Part shown: positions 25,201 to 27,928 of the stretch, in pieces
How the letters are laid out: each line of letters opens with the position of its first letter
Numbering within the stretch: position 1 is the first letter of the stretch
IMG/VR virus record: IMGVR_UViG_3300010885_018835
Location: 1 to 40,645 of that record
Strand: one strand, 5' to 3'
From: a virus
DNA length: 40,645 bases
The notes under the pieces: model-generated
Databases searched by the model: none
Told to the model about the DNA's origin: nothing
Seen by the model: the letters and a program-made list of their open reading frames with translations, nothing else
Position numbers and translations under genes: made by a program

Positions 25201-25896
25201 GGAGACGTAATTACAATCACAAACATGATTCCTACAGCTACTCCTAACGAAATGGTTTATATTCAGAATGTTAACCAGACTAATGAAGCCTCTGTATACC
25301 GAGCAAATAGCCAAACTAGAACATGGTTGACTTATCCTTTGTATGATACTGCGACAGTAATTTACTTGAATGATGTTAGTAAAGTTACTCAATCTATTGT
25401 ACAAGAGGTGACAACACCTGCAGAAGTTGATGGTGTTTACAGTATTGGGTTGACTGCTGATAAAAGACTTATTTCTCAAGTTATTGTCTACAACAATACA
25501 ACTAGCAGCTATTTAGATTCTAGCAATTATTTTGTGCAAGTAATCGAATTATCACCGATACTACAAATTACTGCCGGAGTCTCAGCAGGAGATTCACTAA
25601 CAATCACTACAATTGTTGGTAAATTAATTGTAATCAACGGTGAACAGATATACTTTAAGACAGTTAACTTAGAAAACAACACACTAAGTGGACTACAGCG
25701 CGGCGCGAATGGTACAGGAGAACAAACTTATATTCCAGAATATAGTGCGGTATATGGTGTATTGTCAAGTAATCGTTTAAGTCAACCAAATTACTATTTG
25801 ACATGGAATTCCTATGTATACAACACGGTTGAGGGCGATCCTCTGCAAATTAGTGACACATATGCTGCTACTTTCTTAAATGATGACTTCGGTTGA
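7294..25896 (+). CDS. gp7: Giant baseplate wedge protein in the gp7 position (6,200 residues)
   Basis: An uninterrupted 18.6-kb frame; T4 gp7 has 1,032 residues. It starts at ATG 7294 with AGAGAG at 7283-7288. The N-terminus (LNFLPEVFRTPTNTQFL, later FNQYYWLP near residue 135) and the middle (YVNEVKPYHVVIKDF near 3490) are blocks I associate with the large gp7-like proteins of environmental T4-like phages. About 1080-2250 is Tyr/Asn/Trp-rich. About 2307-2960 looks like an FG-GAP beta-propeller and about 4710-4988 like a Ycf48/BNR propeller. Some twelve copies of a 60-70 residue beta repeat lie at about 2543-2608 and 3922-5930. A GGEEIAYASV..LTRGINGT module near 3592-3653 recurs as NGEQIYFKTV..LQRGANGT near 6109-6156. 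The likely role is the baseplate periphery, linking wedges to fibres. The gp7 call rests on gene order more than on sequence. It ends with TGA. Confidence 0.7.
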   Translation: MATRIRTLNFLPEVFRTPTNTQFLSATLDQLVGQPNTEKIEGYIGSKFGYGVNAKDKYVVEPTKTRTDYQLDPGVVFTKKDSTIAQDFISYPGIIDGLSTQGGLTQNNNRLFNSQFYSWDSFTDLDKIINFNQYYWLPTGPQAVAVSTDTVFNATSYNVTSEPNGYLLTAEGQAQGTINPTLTLLRGGTYTFTVNQNSQFWIQGAPGVTGYDPVQHNVQTRDVYGVENNGSTVGIVTFTVPQKNAQDEYNFSGNNLVSVVSTAPFDQINGRLLSEIKDIDGITALNGLTVMFYDTGVVNEYGYISSFYDTTLYDQDGGVPYTDTDFPGSSIFNDNFEGGYYSDTSANFYLITYVGDPADPTIKLTESSLIPTNQKITAQYGTEWVARNFYRNTQGTINLIPYLSAIKDVLYYQDGTSSDKVGQIRLIASNTTDRIDILTDIIGRKTYTSPNGVVFTNGLKVIFEGNIYPSSYGGIEYYVQGVGTSIELILVSDLIAPEIFTESVYVPWDTVPWDTSAFDSSLYVSTTPDYITIARNSIDKNAWSRSNRWFHVDVINATAQYNNNPNLVSLYATQANKAKRPIIEFYPNLRLFDSGIIGKPPVDFVDFRTTDAFTYVAGQESYYPDVEVYTAYTASIVGVTGGTSTTITIPASDVSGTFQVGQYVTDSTNLLPNSTRITSITGTATLTLDLSWSGVATFGSTSSASLIANDTNNGSYALFDGARIIFAADTNADVKNKIYVARFSSITPDAIPVITLTVADDGDVVIGEQVVALRGFNYQGKDVYYHEIYDINTNTYSIGWDSAQQKQTLNQPPLFDIFDKNGISFGDRSVYTSSSFIGNKLFAYGIGIGTKDSVLGFPLKYSSTVNVGDISFDVSLNLDVFNYVNGNNPITQKVNTGYVHNHTSTEAYVRELGWQTAVAPSIQYQLFQFDYIATAPTNIFTCDIAKTDTTASKWPTIQLYVNNVIQPNTSYTTTTSTSSTTVIFNVPNPLVDTVIQIQLLSDQVSNTAYYQIPINLNNNPLNEDVTTLNVGDIRGQYQSIFYNSPDTTGEVFGSNNYRDLGNLVPYGNRIIQNSASLVLPGTFIRQQNHNLFNALQFNSVEYINFKTLLIGTVDATPYEVHQTPAFMLDDALDQITSSKTEGNSFFWSDMLPSKASYISNSYSFANSLDTSIYPLSHVYNFETANYNGVLVYLSRLVQGTTVVTQLIKGVDYTVSSTSPSLTITLDLLANDQITINEYTQTYGSYVPNTPTKLGLYPSTIPAVVLDTAYAEPTYFIVGHDGSYNKLYGDYIGGKLIDFRDQVLYEFEKRIYNNLKLSNVIPVQEYEVIPGFFRDTDYSYQEFLAIYSSGFLNWVGQNRITYKTQYYNPNNEYSYNYSQSGNKLTQEAFLQGYWRGIYEYFYDTSNPDTMPWEMLGFTDEPTWWKTRYGAAPYTSDNLILWGDLSAGIDWNNGNPIVIKQAIRPQLLEVLPVDSDGNLVSPFVSVMGDYSNQNFRGDWKVGDVGPAEFSYRRSSSYPFDLMRILALTKPAEFFNLGVDVDNYKYNVEFNQYLVNDRSHLVISDVEIYGNGIAKTSYINWIVDFEKQVGVDATTNITTLLDNLDVRLVYRLAGFSDKDMLKFYVEKATASSANSSLLIPDESYSVLLYENQPFDQIIYSGVVVQSTTNGHYKIFGNSQTSAYFKTVTPKINGNYANITVYGLTVQLANDYDYNEEVLVPYGTEFYTLQEVSQFLENYGRYLESQGVLFDQIETGLEVSWRQMVSELLYWAQSGWEIGSIINLNPAANLISINKDSYIVQPLTLQQQNFILNQNMYPIQSVDLSIIRDGTLFSAQPLNQGDTVAYGQFNISNFEHGIVFNNVTLFDDIIYNLVTGLRQNRITVRGTKTAEWNGTIDAQGFILNQDNIIEWSKEVKYTTGSIVLYKNRYWSAIKIIQAKEVFDERDWKETSYNEIQKGLLPNTSTRSYESTLYYDVNQANLAYDADLLSFSLIGYRPRDYLALADLTDITQINVYKNFIKNKGTKNALSAFKGANLSQGGIDYDVYENWAIKTGEFGGVLNNNFVEFRLNETELTGNPAIVSLTNGTYTSGAQQEIPLYTLFNYGRPITNPDVLSTIPTYTPSTLYPDAGYVSFDDVKIASYYFSGVSAAPTPLSRLYANDYVWVAAIQGSWQVFTPTVISTVILATNNLNGTVSLTFDTPHNLLKYAAFAVVSFSTEIDGYYTVAEVVSPNIINIALTLIPSIRTITGLGIAFKMQSQRVATPSDINNLPLLNSEFVKNKIWVDENNDGNWAVFRKSINYNYVSEVIKDGSQTFGSAVAHTNNLGYLISDADVGEVYRYVYDPLLKDYRTYGNALVGAASFGTTIEYADDIFVISQPFGATEADRTISIYQLVITRDVNELQLLQTIIAPSSGVTNWGSAIAISGDKNWLYVSDTVHNTVYAYRKSEVTGLYQYSTTLSTGTSSANDNFGYSISTDYYGTTVLIGAPNQNYDVNTNDWGYSYVYDRLYQNLEVQYTSIQYVPQIFNLAVSVTTISTPVTATQVTTNLITCGSTSGFVVGMPIMFTGSAFGGIAENKVYYIKTIAGGTTFTISATRGGSAIVLVNASGTITAAVQSTPIYVSVNGTSIADNNYAVVGTRLYVTSSLTAGDIISVSTNNFVWAQTLTTEAEPKIGVQFGHSSDTNAYATELLVGAPFEVSQQTGEGAVYRYTNAAGKYGAITGTTNCNITAPFTILINGYAVTLPIGWAGPAATAINEANITNVQAADLDGLLSIQLIDVNLANANDKLNLSVFAKADLAQMGMTIFTQTQVINDPHTQGTTQFGTQVKFNEFGSFVATAPTGTRFAATTFDFSDDENNDNDTLFDNNGTQWVDTFANAGSAYMFDYLPVYNESISNTGQFTYAQSVNARNEYFGLQPLYGTSLDFNNSSVLIGAPNFNDGISYGQVIVYDNTTGEQDWSVYRSSAPIVDISRVQNIQMFSAETNDTLAHLDYIDPLQGKLLGIVSENLDYVSNIDPAGYNSTSSYNGNTVWGPQNLGQLWFDTSSTKFVNYHQNDNSYNSKYWGRVFPGSDVAVYSWISSNVPPSSYAGRGTPYNPGAYAFQYVTSATGAIVPVYYYWVRNTGFIFNQRGKTLADITLQNYIFNPIVTGVSFFAPLLPNTFALYNTGEFINALDSVLHVGFSTGTSDDVSHSLYSLIREDFADDFLPGLPNNNVVEIPESLYNRMLDSMCGVDEGGANVPNPFLPKPVQSGILARPRQSFFRNRFGALENYLTYANEVLAQFPIVELRNSPFLKSIGATNPTTGTPFYDVASYWSYVNWWATGYNNNTKSALQVPIYADLATLGVPAGTIVRVATNGQGTAETYRYDGDSIWTRIGLDNGTIAFSSVLWDYPSARLGFGDNFFDTTPFDEYPSTETRYIVRALNEQLYIDDLQIYRNKSLILVFEYIQSETIETQNYLPWLNKTSFVDVSHTIRELLPYEVFTSDNQAFLSGYVNEVKPYHVVIKDFLFKYTKTDVFDGDITDFDLPAQYNTTYEQFITPELVYANPSGNNQYLPSDPIWQTAPYTQWFNNYGLGITGVDNYPITLLTSYITLISPSFTVDNAYGFPINGVVNIGGEEIAYASVNTATGVISGLTRGINGTAATSHIPGEQIYINLPPVLLLDGGNGYTEPPKITAYIDTSIYPAPTRPAVLQAVMYLDTILSVDVIDSGAGYAVLPEIVIDPSTIITFDNTAVNIITDTITLGTQVLQTAGLIRYTVGADTTPVGGLSVGSYYYINVLETVPVTVIALYTNYADAINDTHRVKLFTTGNGTTNNLSLGGKASCVTSSAPIRENQISLRFDRTSYTSQVVDWTPGSFYGAFYAGVFNNSTVIASSAITLEQTQPLISTIAASAQGTAFEIMDVTNDSSLTWSSRTRNVIATTSGVNAITIEPSDGGAALSSNVGPTTGFYVGMPVKFVGTVIGNLVENTTYYVKSIIDLSNFTISATITDGIPGSVFALTTSIVPTGILTNYIGEVVDTAVLTINYPDILQATATAAITNYITTPLTITGQGGTTGFYVGLPIAFTGTEFGGIVVNKAYYVTTIVDSQTFTMSTTNDPLILDITATSSSGNLVTCNSTLGLNVNDPIIFTGTTFGGIIAGQTYYVSSYNGANFTISTSPNGGDYGPLSDDTGTCSATSQKDTVQLTTATGSMTLTAGLPVSPGQINGQEFNFYITSNQYSGVTGTTSNGLTRVVTQAIVTGNYLTISDDSGGLTDLFVGMPITFPTTYGGFGDYTTNTYTVSDTGIITDTVTNTSSTGNLLTCGSTSGFYVGMPVVFGNESLGNALLNVTYYVKSIPGSTTFTISQIPGGATFVLANDNGSMTVTGESYIRLDTIVTVNETSEITISQTPTVQAVFDVSYILGGYRIIITTPGEGYAIGNTITIAGTSVGGLSPKNNVTLTVTSVDTSGGITTAIVSGTPFSPIEQFYLKVINANQCEVYYNQALTLPVNGNTFVYSGVRSTTATIATASNDRFTVTSSADFSLYDPVVFTGTVFGGVVLGETYYIKSKPTSTTVTISETVGGATFNIASSTTGSMTMAKSGDYALLPNPFYFDQSLVKYNNNVYQCVVSNNDPTFVIGKWELMSSGSRKLNALDRIVGYYQPTVNMPGLDLTQLVTGITYPNSTYLDNAFAPANEFALDTILQDQVFYPTGINSADIMWDGTRYLVPANSADKSILLSSTDGVNWAMRDLANNVVSVTSILVVDGTHIITTKNNATPIYRSIDGVIWSVLGQNNTGTSVESTLLNSVAYLNDVWVAVGENIVTSTNTENWVQTYEFTNNLTNTINGVTGANTPGFVGFIAVGATQQIISGNAVNINLLLISIDGVTWTSPSSTLTSYAMNAVTATGDLIVIVGDHGTIFTSTNGSTWTQRTSGTTANLNDVVAGDSLYVLVGDAGLIKTSTNGITWTTRSSGTSQKLNGVTYDGTSYVVVGDSNVIITSTDGSTWTSTSMFDVLPTVYDVQGDAFESGYGPEELVPGVVTDNLSMIVTTRPGTTWDATVYQHVGYQVVSSEITPTSGSQTVYSFAKLVEYPIQLSVFVIDGETGLSTSIYTNAYSVDWINKTITLNTPLAFSPITNRLRIDVYETGNGNQLVKSDSLSNPVTFNSTTGFNEIELNCNYSASISAGSGVVRPGSESKEVTATKTESSSNSITCASIDKFTLDSPITFQGAVFGGIQLDTVYYVKTISTASNKITVSTSISSGIAGPTFILSDDTGTMQAVVQSGNGLVWTPPVVNQNGIRLNFGVISEITRTNGSTNIITCNSTDSVSVNDTVTFSSTVFGGVIQPLTIYYIKEIISANSFTISETLGGATLELSDATGGALMITNDYAFTISANGITATMVLSAVYDSSVDVISYTIFGETAPEQYSYTLPETQVYTVIGTETQFTIDNFVGGTNPTNAIVEYNGRRLVNISDYTINSTNNTLNLNFSTSPGSTVAVTSFNSTERQYLNTVYGGLYNGSIVNQLTVGSTTNIIGTYDQDTPTAQSFDQDTPSVVLFDEDFNYLTLSSGSTSTLNINDGIEFVAPTIGGIVAGQTYYVASILNSTDFTISLTAGGEAIQVTNDSGAMDSFTTPPTVANIININNVIAPPLAQPKVTATASGTNLITCASTGNFVVNQLVIFKAPIADAAGLAVGHTYQITDLGTTTQSQWNTIAGTSGVVYAVGDIILVAAAGTGTGSALLTSFGGINLLGEYYYIASINGITTFTIKDINGTTVALSNDTGLIEAFVGGNPAISITTGIPNNLVENDLVRIDGVSGSTQLNNNTYYAKIVSPTQILLYETPYDPAYGALNYPVLNVFTYTGGGYVWLDKLFTLTNATATATITGSNLIEVNNNSELVPGTPVIFTGTTFGGITAGLTYYVRQIVGDTYFTVSETRGGDEVLLSDDTGRMNVTEWEQMNVDRLWVTVNGYRVPSSSLYLNPNNNLSILTTIVGGDVITITNMIPTATPNEMVYIQNVNQTNEASVYRANSQTRTWLTYPLYDTATVIYLNDVSKVTQSIVQEVTTPAEVDGVYSIGLTADKRLISQVIVYNNTTSSYLDSSNYFVQVIELSPILQITAGVSAGDSLTITTIVGKLIVINGEQIYFKTVNLENNTLSGLQRGANGTGEQTYIPEYSAVYGVLSSNRLSQPNYYLTWNSYVYNTVEGDPLQISDTYAATFLNDDFG
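14211..16160 (+). other. FG-GAP-like beta-propeller region inside the giant protein
   Basis: Repeated blades are readable: QTFGSAVAH, TNWGSAIAISGD, DNFGYSISTDYYGTTVLIGA, FGHSSDTN..ELLVGAP, TQFGTQVKF and YFGLQPLYGTSLDF..VLIGAP, each followed by a Tyr-rich strand such as GYSYVYD or GQVIVYD. This is the pattern of integrin-type FG-GAP repeats (FG...hhhGAP...G.hhhY). One copy of the beta repeat (14920-15117) is inserted between blades. Such propellers usually bind proteins or glycans; the ligand here is unknown. Confidence 0.65.
14920..15117 (+). repeat. Copy 1 of the 60-70 residue beta repeat, inserted in the FG-GAP region
   Basis: The copy reads NLITCGSTSGFVVGMPIMFT, followed by GSAFGG, then VYYIKTI, TTFTISAT and a closing ASGTI strand. 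It follows the consensus N-L-I-T-C-x-S-T-x-x-F-x-V-x-x-P-h-x-F-T-G-x-x-F-G-G-h...Y-Y-h-K-x-I...F-T-I-S...S-D-D-T-G-x-M. It is isolated from the other copies by about 4 kb and interrupts the propeller. Confidence 0.7.
19057..21018 (+). repeat. Copies 2-7 of the beta repeat, first cluster
   Basis: Six diverged copies start near 19057, 19411, 19612, 20008, 20176 and 20812. Constant features are an FYVGMP or VNDP turn, an F-T-G-x-x-F-G-G-I segment, YYVKSI and FTIS. Copy 5 (20008) is partial and lacks the usual YYVKSI/FTIS half. Copies 2 and 6 still share 17 identical bases (TTCTATGTTGGTATGCC at 19126-19142 and 20206-20222), suggesting fairly recent duplication. Spacers between copies vary and contain other beta-rich sequence. 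Confidence 0.7.
21418..22258 (+). other. Ycf48/BNR-like beta-propeller region inside the giant protein
   Basis: At least six blades follow the pattern hhhSTDGxxWxxRxSGTxxxLNxV...YVxVGDxGxI. Examples are ILLSSTDGVNWAMRD, IYRSIDGVIWSVLG, LLISIDGVTWTSPSS, TIFTSTNGSTWTQRTSGT, LIKTSTNGITWTTRSSGT and VIITSTDGSTWTSTS. These Asp/Trp-box repeats are known from BNR/sialidase-type propellers and from Ycf48. In a phage baseplate protein the domain is most easily read as an adhesive or scaffolding module. The ligand is not predictable. Confidence 0.75.
22846..25078 (+). repeat. Copies 8-12 of the beta repeat, second cluster
   Basis: Copies begin near 22846, 23170, 23905, 24208 and 24880. Copy 11 (24208-24585) is about twice normal length because a second module (24301-24446; LGTTTQSQWNTIAGTSGVVY, then AAAGTGTGSA) is inserted between its FxxP strand and its FGGI strand. 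The repeat's second half then resumes normally with YYYIASI and TTFTI. Copy 12 is close to consensus (VIFTGTTFGGITAGLTYYV). Confidence 0.7.
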
Positions 25897-25898
25897 AA

Positions 25899-25910
25899 GA
25901 TAAATAAATA
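25899..25910 (+). promoter_or_regulatory. Overlapping putative late-promoter octamers (GATAAATA/AATAAATA)
   Basis: GATAAATA (25899-25906) overlaps AATAAATA (25903-25910) in the 15-bp gap between the giant gene and the 51-residue ORF. In T4-type late promoters transcription starts only a few bases downstream of the octamer. The transcript would then begin at or after ATG 25912, so this promoter would more easily serve the 206-residue gene at 26067. That point also weakens the case for the mini-ORF as an independent gene. Confidence 0.4.
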
Positions 25911-25911
25911 T

Positions 25912-26067
25912 ATGAATACTAATACGGATGAATCCAAGACAGAACCTAATAAGGTTCAGACTGAGAGTAAACCCAACGAACATGGTGGGTTTTACTTTTC
26001 TTCCCATTTAAGAATAACTGATCCAAATACTAATGAAGTTTTGGTTCAACAACGAGGCGATAACTAA
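25912..26067 (+). CDS. 51-residue small protein, paralogous to the N-terminus of the next protein
   Basis: ATG 25912 to TAA 26065-26067; the stop overlaps the next start as TAATG. The first 22 residues are polar (Asn, Thr, Glu, Lys). The rest reads FYFSSHLRITDPNTNEVLV and ends in RGDN. It aligns by eye with residues 7-34 of the downstream protein (FLKIHDPNNGEIFVDKK), sharing L-x-I-x-D-P-N-x-x-E-h-x-V, so the two look like paralogues and this one is a short or truncated form. Only a weak GAAAGA precedes its start. The frame is the same as that of the giant gene, five codons after its TGA. It may be a small structural accessory protein or a remnant; its function is unknown. Confidence 0.6.
   Translation: MNTNTDESKTEPNKVQTESKPNEHGGFYFSSHLRITDPNTNEVLVQQRGDN
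25942..25996 (+). other. Two adjacent potential RNA hairpins inside the 51-residue ORF
   Basis: GAACCT (25942-25947) and AGGTTC (25952-25957) form a perfect six-pair stem with an AATA loop. AGTAAACCCA (25966-25975) pairs with TGGGTTTTACT (25986-25996) with one bulged T and is followed by a T/C-rich run. The second hairpin resembles a weak terminator or mRNA processing site just before the 206-residue gene. Fold strength was not calculated. Confidence 0.35.
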
Positions 26068-26687
26068 TGTCAGTAATAACACTATCATATAAAATAGAGG
26101 GTTTTCTCAAGATACATGACCCAAATAACGGGGAAATCTTTGTAGATAAGAAGAATGCCATCAACTATGAAAACATGTCGGTATCTATCGCTGACACACT
26201 AAGTAGTCGCGGTTACGGAGAAATCTATCAGATGGCTTTTGGAAACGGTGGCGCATCAGTAGATGAAACCGGAGTTATTACATATCTACCTCCAAACACA
26301 ACAGGTCAAAATGCGGCACTATATAATCAAACCTACGCTAAAATCGTAGATGATACAAGTGTTTTTAACTTAGACCCAACCAGAAATAAGATGACTGTAT
26401 CACATACTGCAGGTAAAGTATATACGGACATTTTAGTACAATGTTTGTTAGATTACGGTGAGCCCGCAGGTCAGGCCGCGTTTGATAACAGTACACAAAC
26501 CGATTCTTCATACACCTTTGACGAATTGGGATTATTAGCAAATTATGGAACGGATGAGAACGGCAACGTACTCACTCGATTGCTTACTCACGTAATCTTT
26601 CATCCAGTACAAAAGAGCTTGAATAGGCAAATTCAAATAGACTATACAGTTAGAATTCAATCCCTGACTAACTTAGTGACAATTTAA
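26067..26687 (+). CDS. Structural protein of unknown function following the gp7-like gene
   Basis: 206 residues, no signal peptide or membrane segment. The N-terminus (LSYKIEGFLKIHDPNNGEIF) is a beta pair shared with the upstream 51-residue ORF. The C-terminus (LLTHVIFHPVQKSLNRQIQI, then DYTVRIQSL) is a beta-strand pair of the type found in baseplate or virion proteins, but I cannot assign a family. In T4 gene 8 follows gene 7; this protein is shorter than gp8 (334) and no specific match is visible, so gp8 is only a positional guess. A ribosome site GAGG (26054-26057) lies inside the upstream ORF, and TAATG coupling links translation of the two. Its place between baseplate and fibre genes suggests a virion connector. 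Confidence 0.75.
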   Translation: MSVITLSYKIEGFLKIHDPNNGEIFVDKKNAINYENMSVSIADTLSSRGYGEIYQMAFGNGGASVDETGVITYLPPNTTGQNAALYNQTYAKIVDDTSVFNLDPTRNKMTVSHTAGKVYTDILVQCLLDYGEPAGQAAFDNSTQTDSSYTFDELGLLANYGTDENGNVLTRLLTHVIFHPVQKSLNRQIQIDYTVRIQSLTNLVTI

Positions 26688-26695
26688 GATAAATA
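26688..26695 (+). promoter_or_regulatory. Putative late promoter (GATAAATA) upstream of the tail-fibre gene
   Basis: GATAAATA begins immediately after the TAA of the 206-residue gene and 25 bp before the tail-fibre ATG, leaving room for a short leader. The ribosome site GGAG at 26706-26709 follows. It is the same octamer as the one upstream of gene 6. Confidence 0.5.
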
Positions 26696-26719
26696 ACAGA
26701 ATATCGGAGTTATAATAAA

Positions 26720-27919
26720 ATGGCATATACGATTGTAAAAAGCAATGGAACAGTACTAACAACTATTGCTGACGGTACCGTCAATACAACAAGTACAACA
26801 CTAGGTTTACCGGGTAGAAATTACGCCGGTTACGGAAATATTGTGGACACTAACTTTGTTCACATCATTGAGAATTTTGCATCTACTACACCACCTGCAA
26901 ACCCATTACAGGGTCAATTGTGGTATAACACTAACACAGGCACATTGAATGTCTGTCCTGCAGACGGTACTTCAAATGCATTGCAATGGTTAACATTGAC
27001 TTCTACTGCTAGCGGAGGAACAACTACATTTGGTAACGTTAGTGTCACTGGTAACTTACAAGCAAATAACATTACTGCATTGAATGCGTTTACAGGTGAC
27101 ACAATTACTGTTCGTTTAGCTACAGTAACTGCAAATGCTACAATTGCTAACGCTGCAATTACTACTGGTAATATTGGTACATTAAATTCAGCAGTTATTC
27201 GTGCAGGTAGTGCAAATACTACACCGGGTTCTATTGTTGGTACTTTTACAATTAACGGTGGTTTGTCAGGTAATGCACTTATTGTAACAAACGGTAACGT
27301 ATATGCATCAGGTGTCAGAACAGATAACTACTACTATGCTAACGGTAACCCATTCAATCCAACTGGTACTTATACAAACGGTAACGTTTTTGATTATATG
27401 ACTGGTTCTAATGCAATATCACAGTTTACAGGTAATATTGCTCCTACTAAAGTAACTACAACTGCAATTGCAGGTGGCGGAAATATTTCTGGTATCTGGA
27501 CATTAGCAAGTGGTGCTAGATTAAATGCAACATACGCTGACTTGGCTGAAAGATTCCATGCTGATGCTGAGTATGCTCCGGGAACTGTCGTTGAAATGGG
27601 CGGAACTAATGAAATTACTGCGGTTCAGTATGAATTAAGTGAAGATGTGTTCGGTGTCGTATCTGACACTGCTGCTTACTTGATGAATGCAGGCGCAGGC
27701 AATGATAACACTCACCCTCCGGTAGCGGTTGGTGGTCGTGTTGCTGTTAAAGTAACAGGCAAAGTGAAAAAAGGACAACGATTGGTTAGTGCAGGCAACG
27801 GTATAGCTAGAGCAGCTAAGCCAGGGGAAGCAACAGCATTCAATACAATTGGACGTTCTTTGGTTAATAAAACAGACGATGGTGTAGGCACAGTCGAAGC
27901 TTTTGTTTCAATTAAATAA
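26720..27919 (+). CDS. Tail-fibre protein with C-terminal autocleavage/chaperone-type domain
   Basis: 399 residues. The N-terminus (YTIVKSNGTVLTTIADGTVN, then NPLQGQLWYNTNTGTL near 73-88) is an attachment domain frequent in fibres of environmental myophages. The middle is a Thr/Asn/Ala/Gly-rich repetitive stalk (GNVSVTGNLQANNITALNAF), consistent with a trimeric beta-structure. From about residue 272 the C-terminus (YADLAERFHADAEYAPGTVV, FGVVSDTAAYLMN, VAVGGRVAVKVTGKVKKGQR) resembles the Peptidase_G2/IMC-type intramolecular chaperone domain that helps fold and is then cut from some phage appendages. The cleavage site cannot be assigned by eye. It probably recognises the host surface. It follows a late-promoter motif and has a GGAG ribosome site. 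Confidence 0.8.
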   Translation: MAYTIVKSNGTVLTTIADGTVNTTSTTLGLPGRNYAGYGNIVDTNFVHIIENFASTTPPANPLQGQLWYNTNTGTLNVCPADGTSNALQWLTLTSTASGGTTTFGNVSVTGNLQANNITALNAFTGDTITVRLATVTANATIANAAITTGNIGTLNSAVIRAGSANTTPGSIVGTFTINGGLSGNALIVTNGNVYASGVRTDNYYYANGNPFNPTGTYTNGNVFDYMTGSNAISQFTGNIAPTKVTTTAIAGGGNISGIWTLASGARLNATYADLAERFHADAEYAPGTVVEMGGTNEITAVQYELSEDVFGVVSDTAAYLMNAGAGNDNTHPPVAVGGRVAVKVTGKVKKGQRLVSAGNGIARAAKPGEATAFNTIGRSLVNKTDDGVGTVEAFVSIK

Positions 27920-27928
27920 GGATAACCA

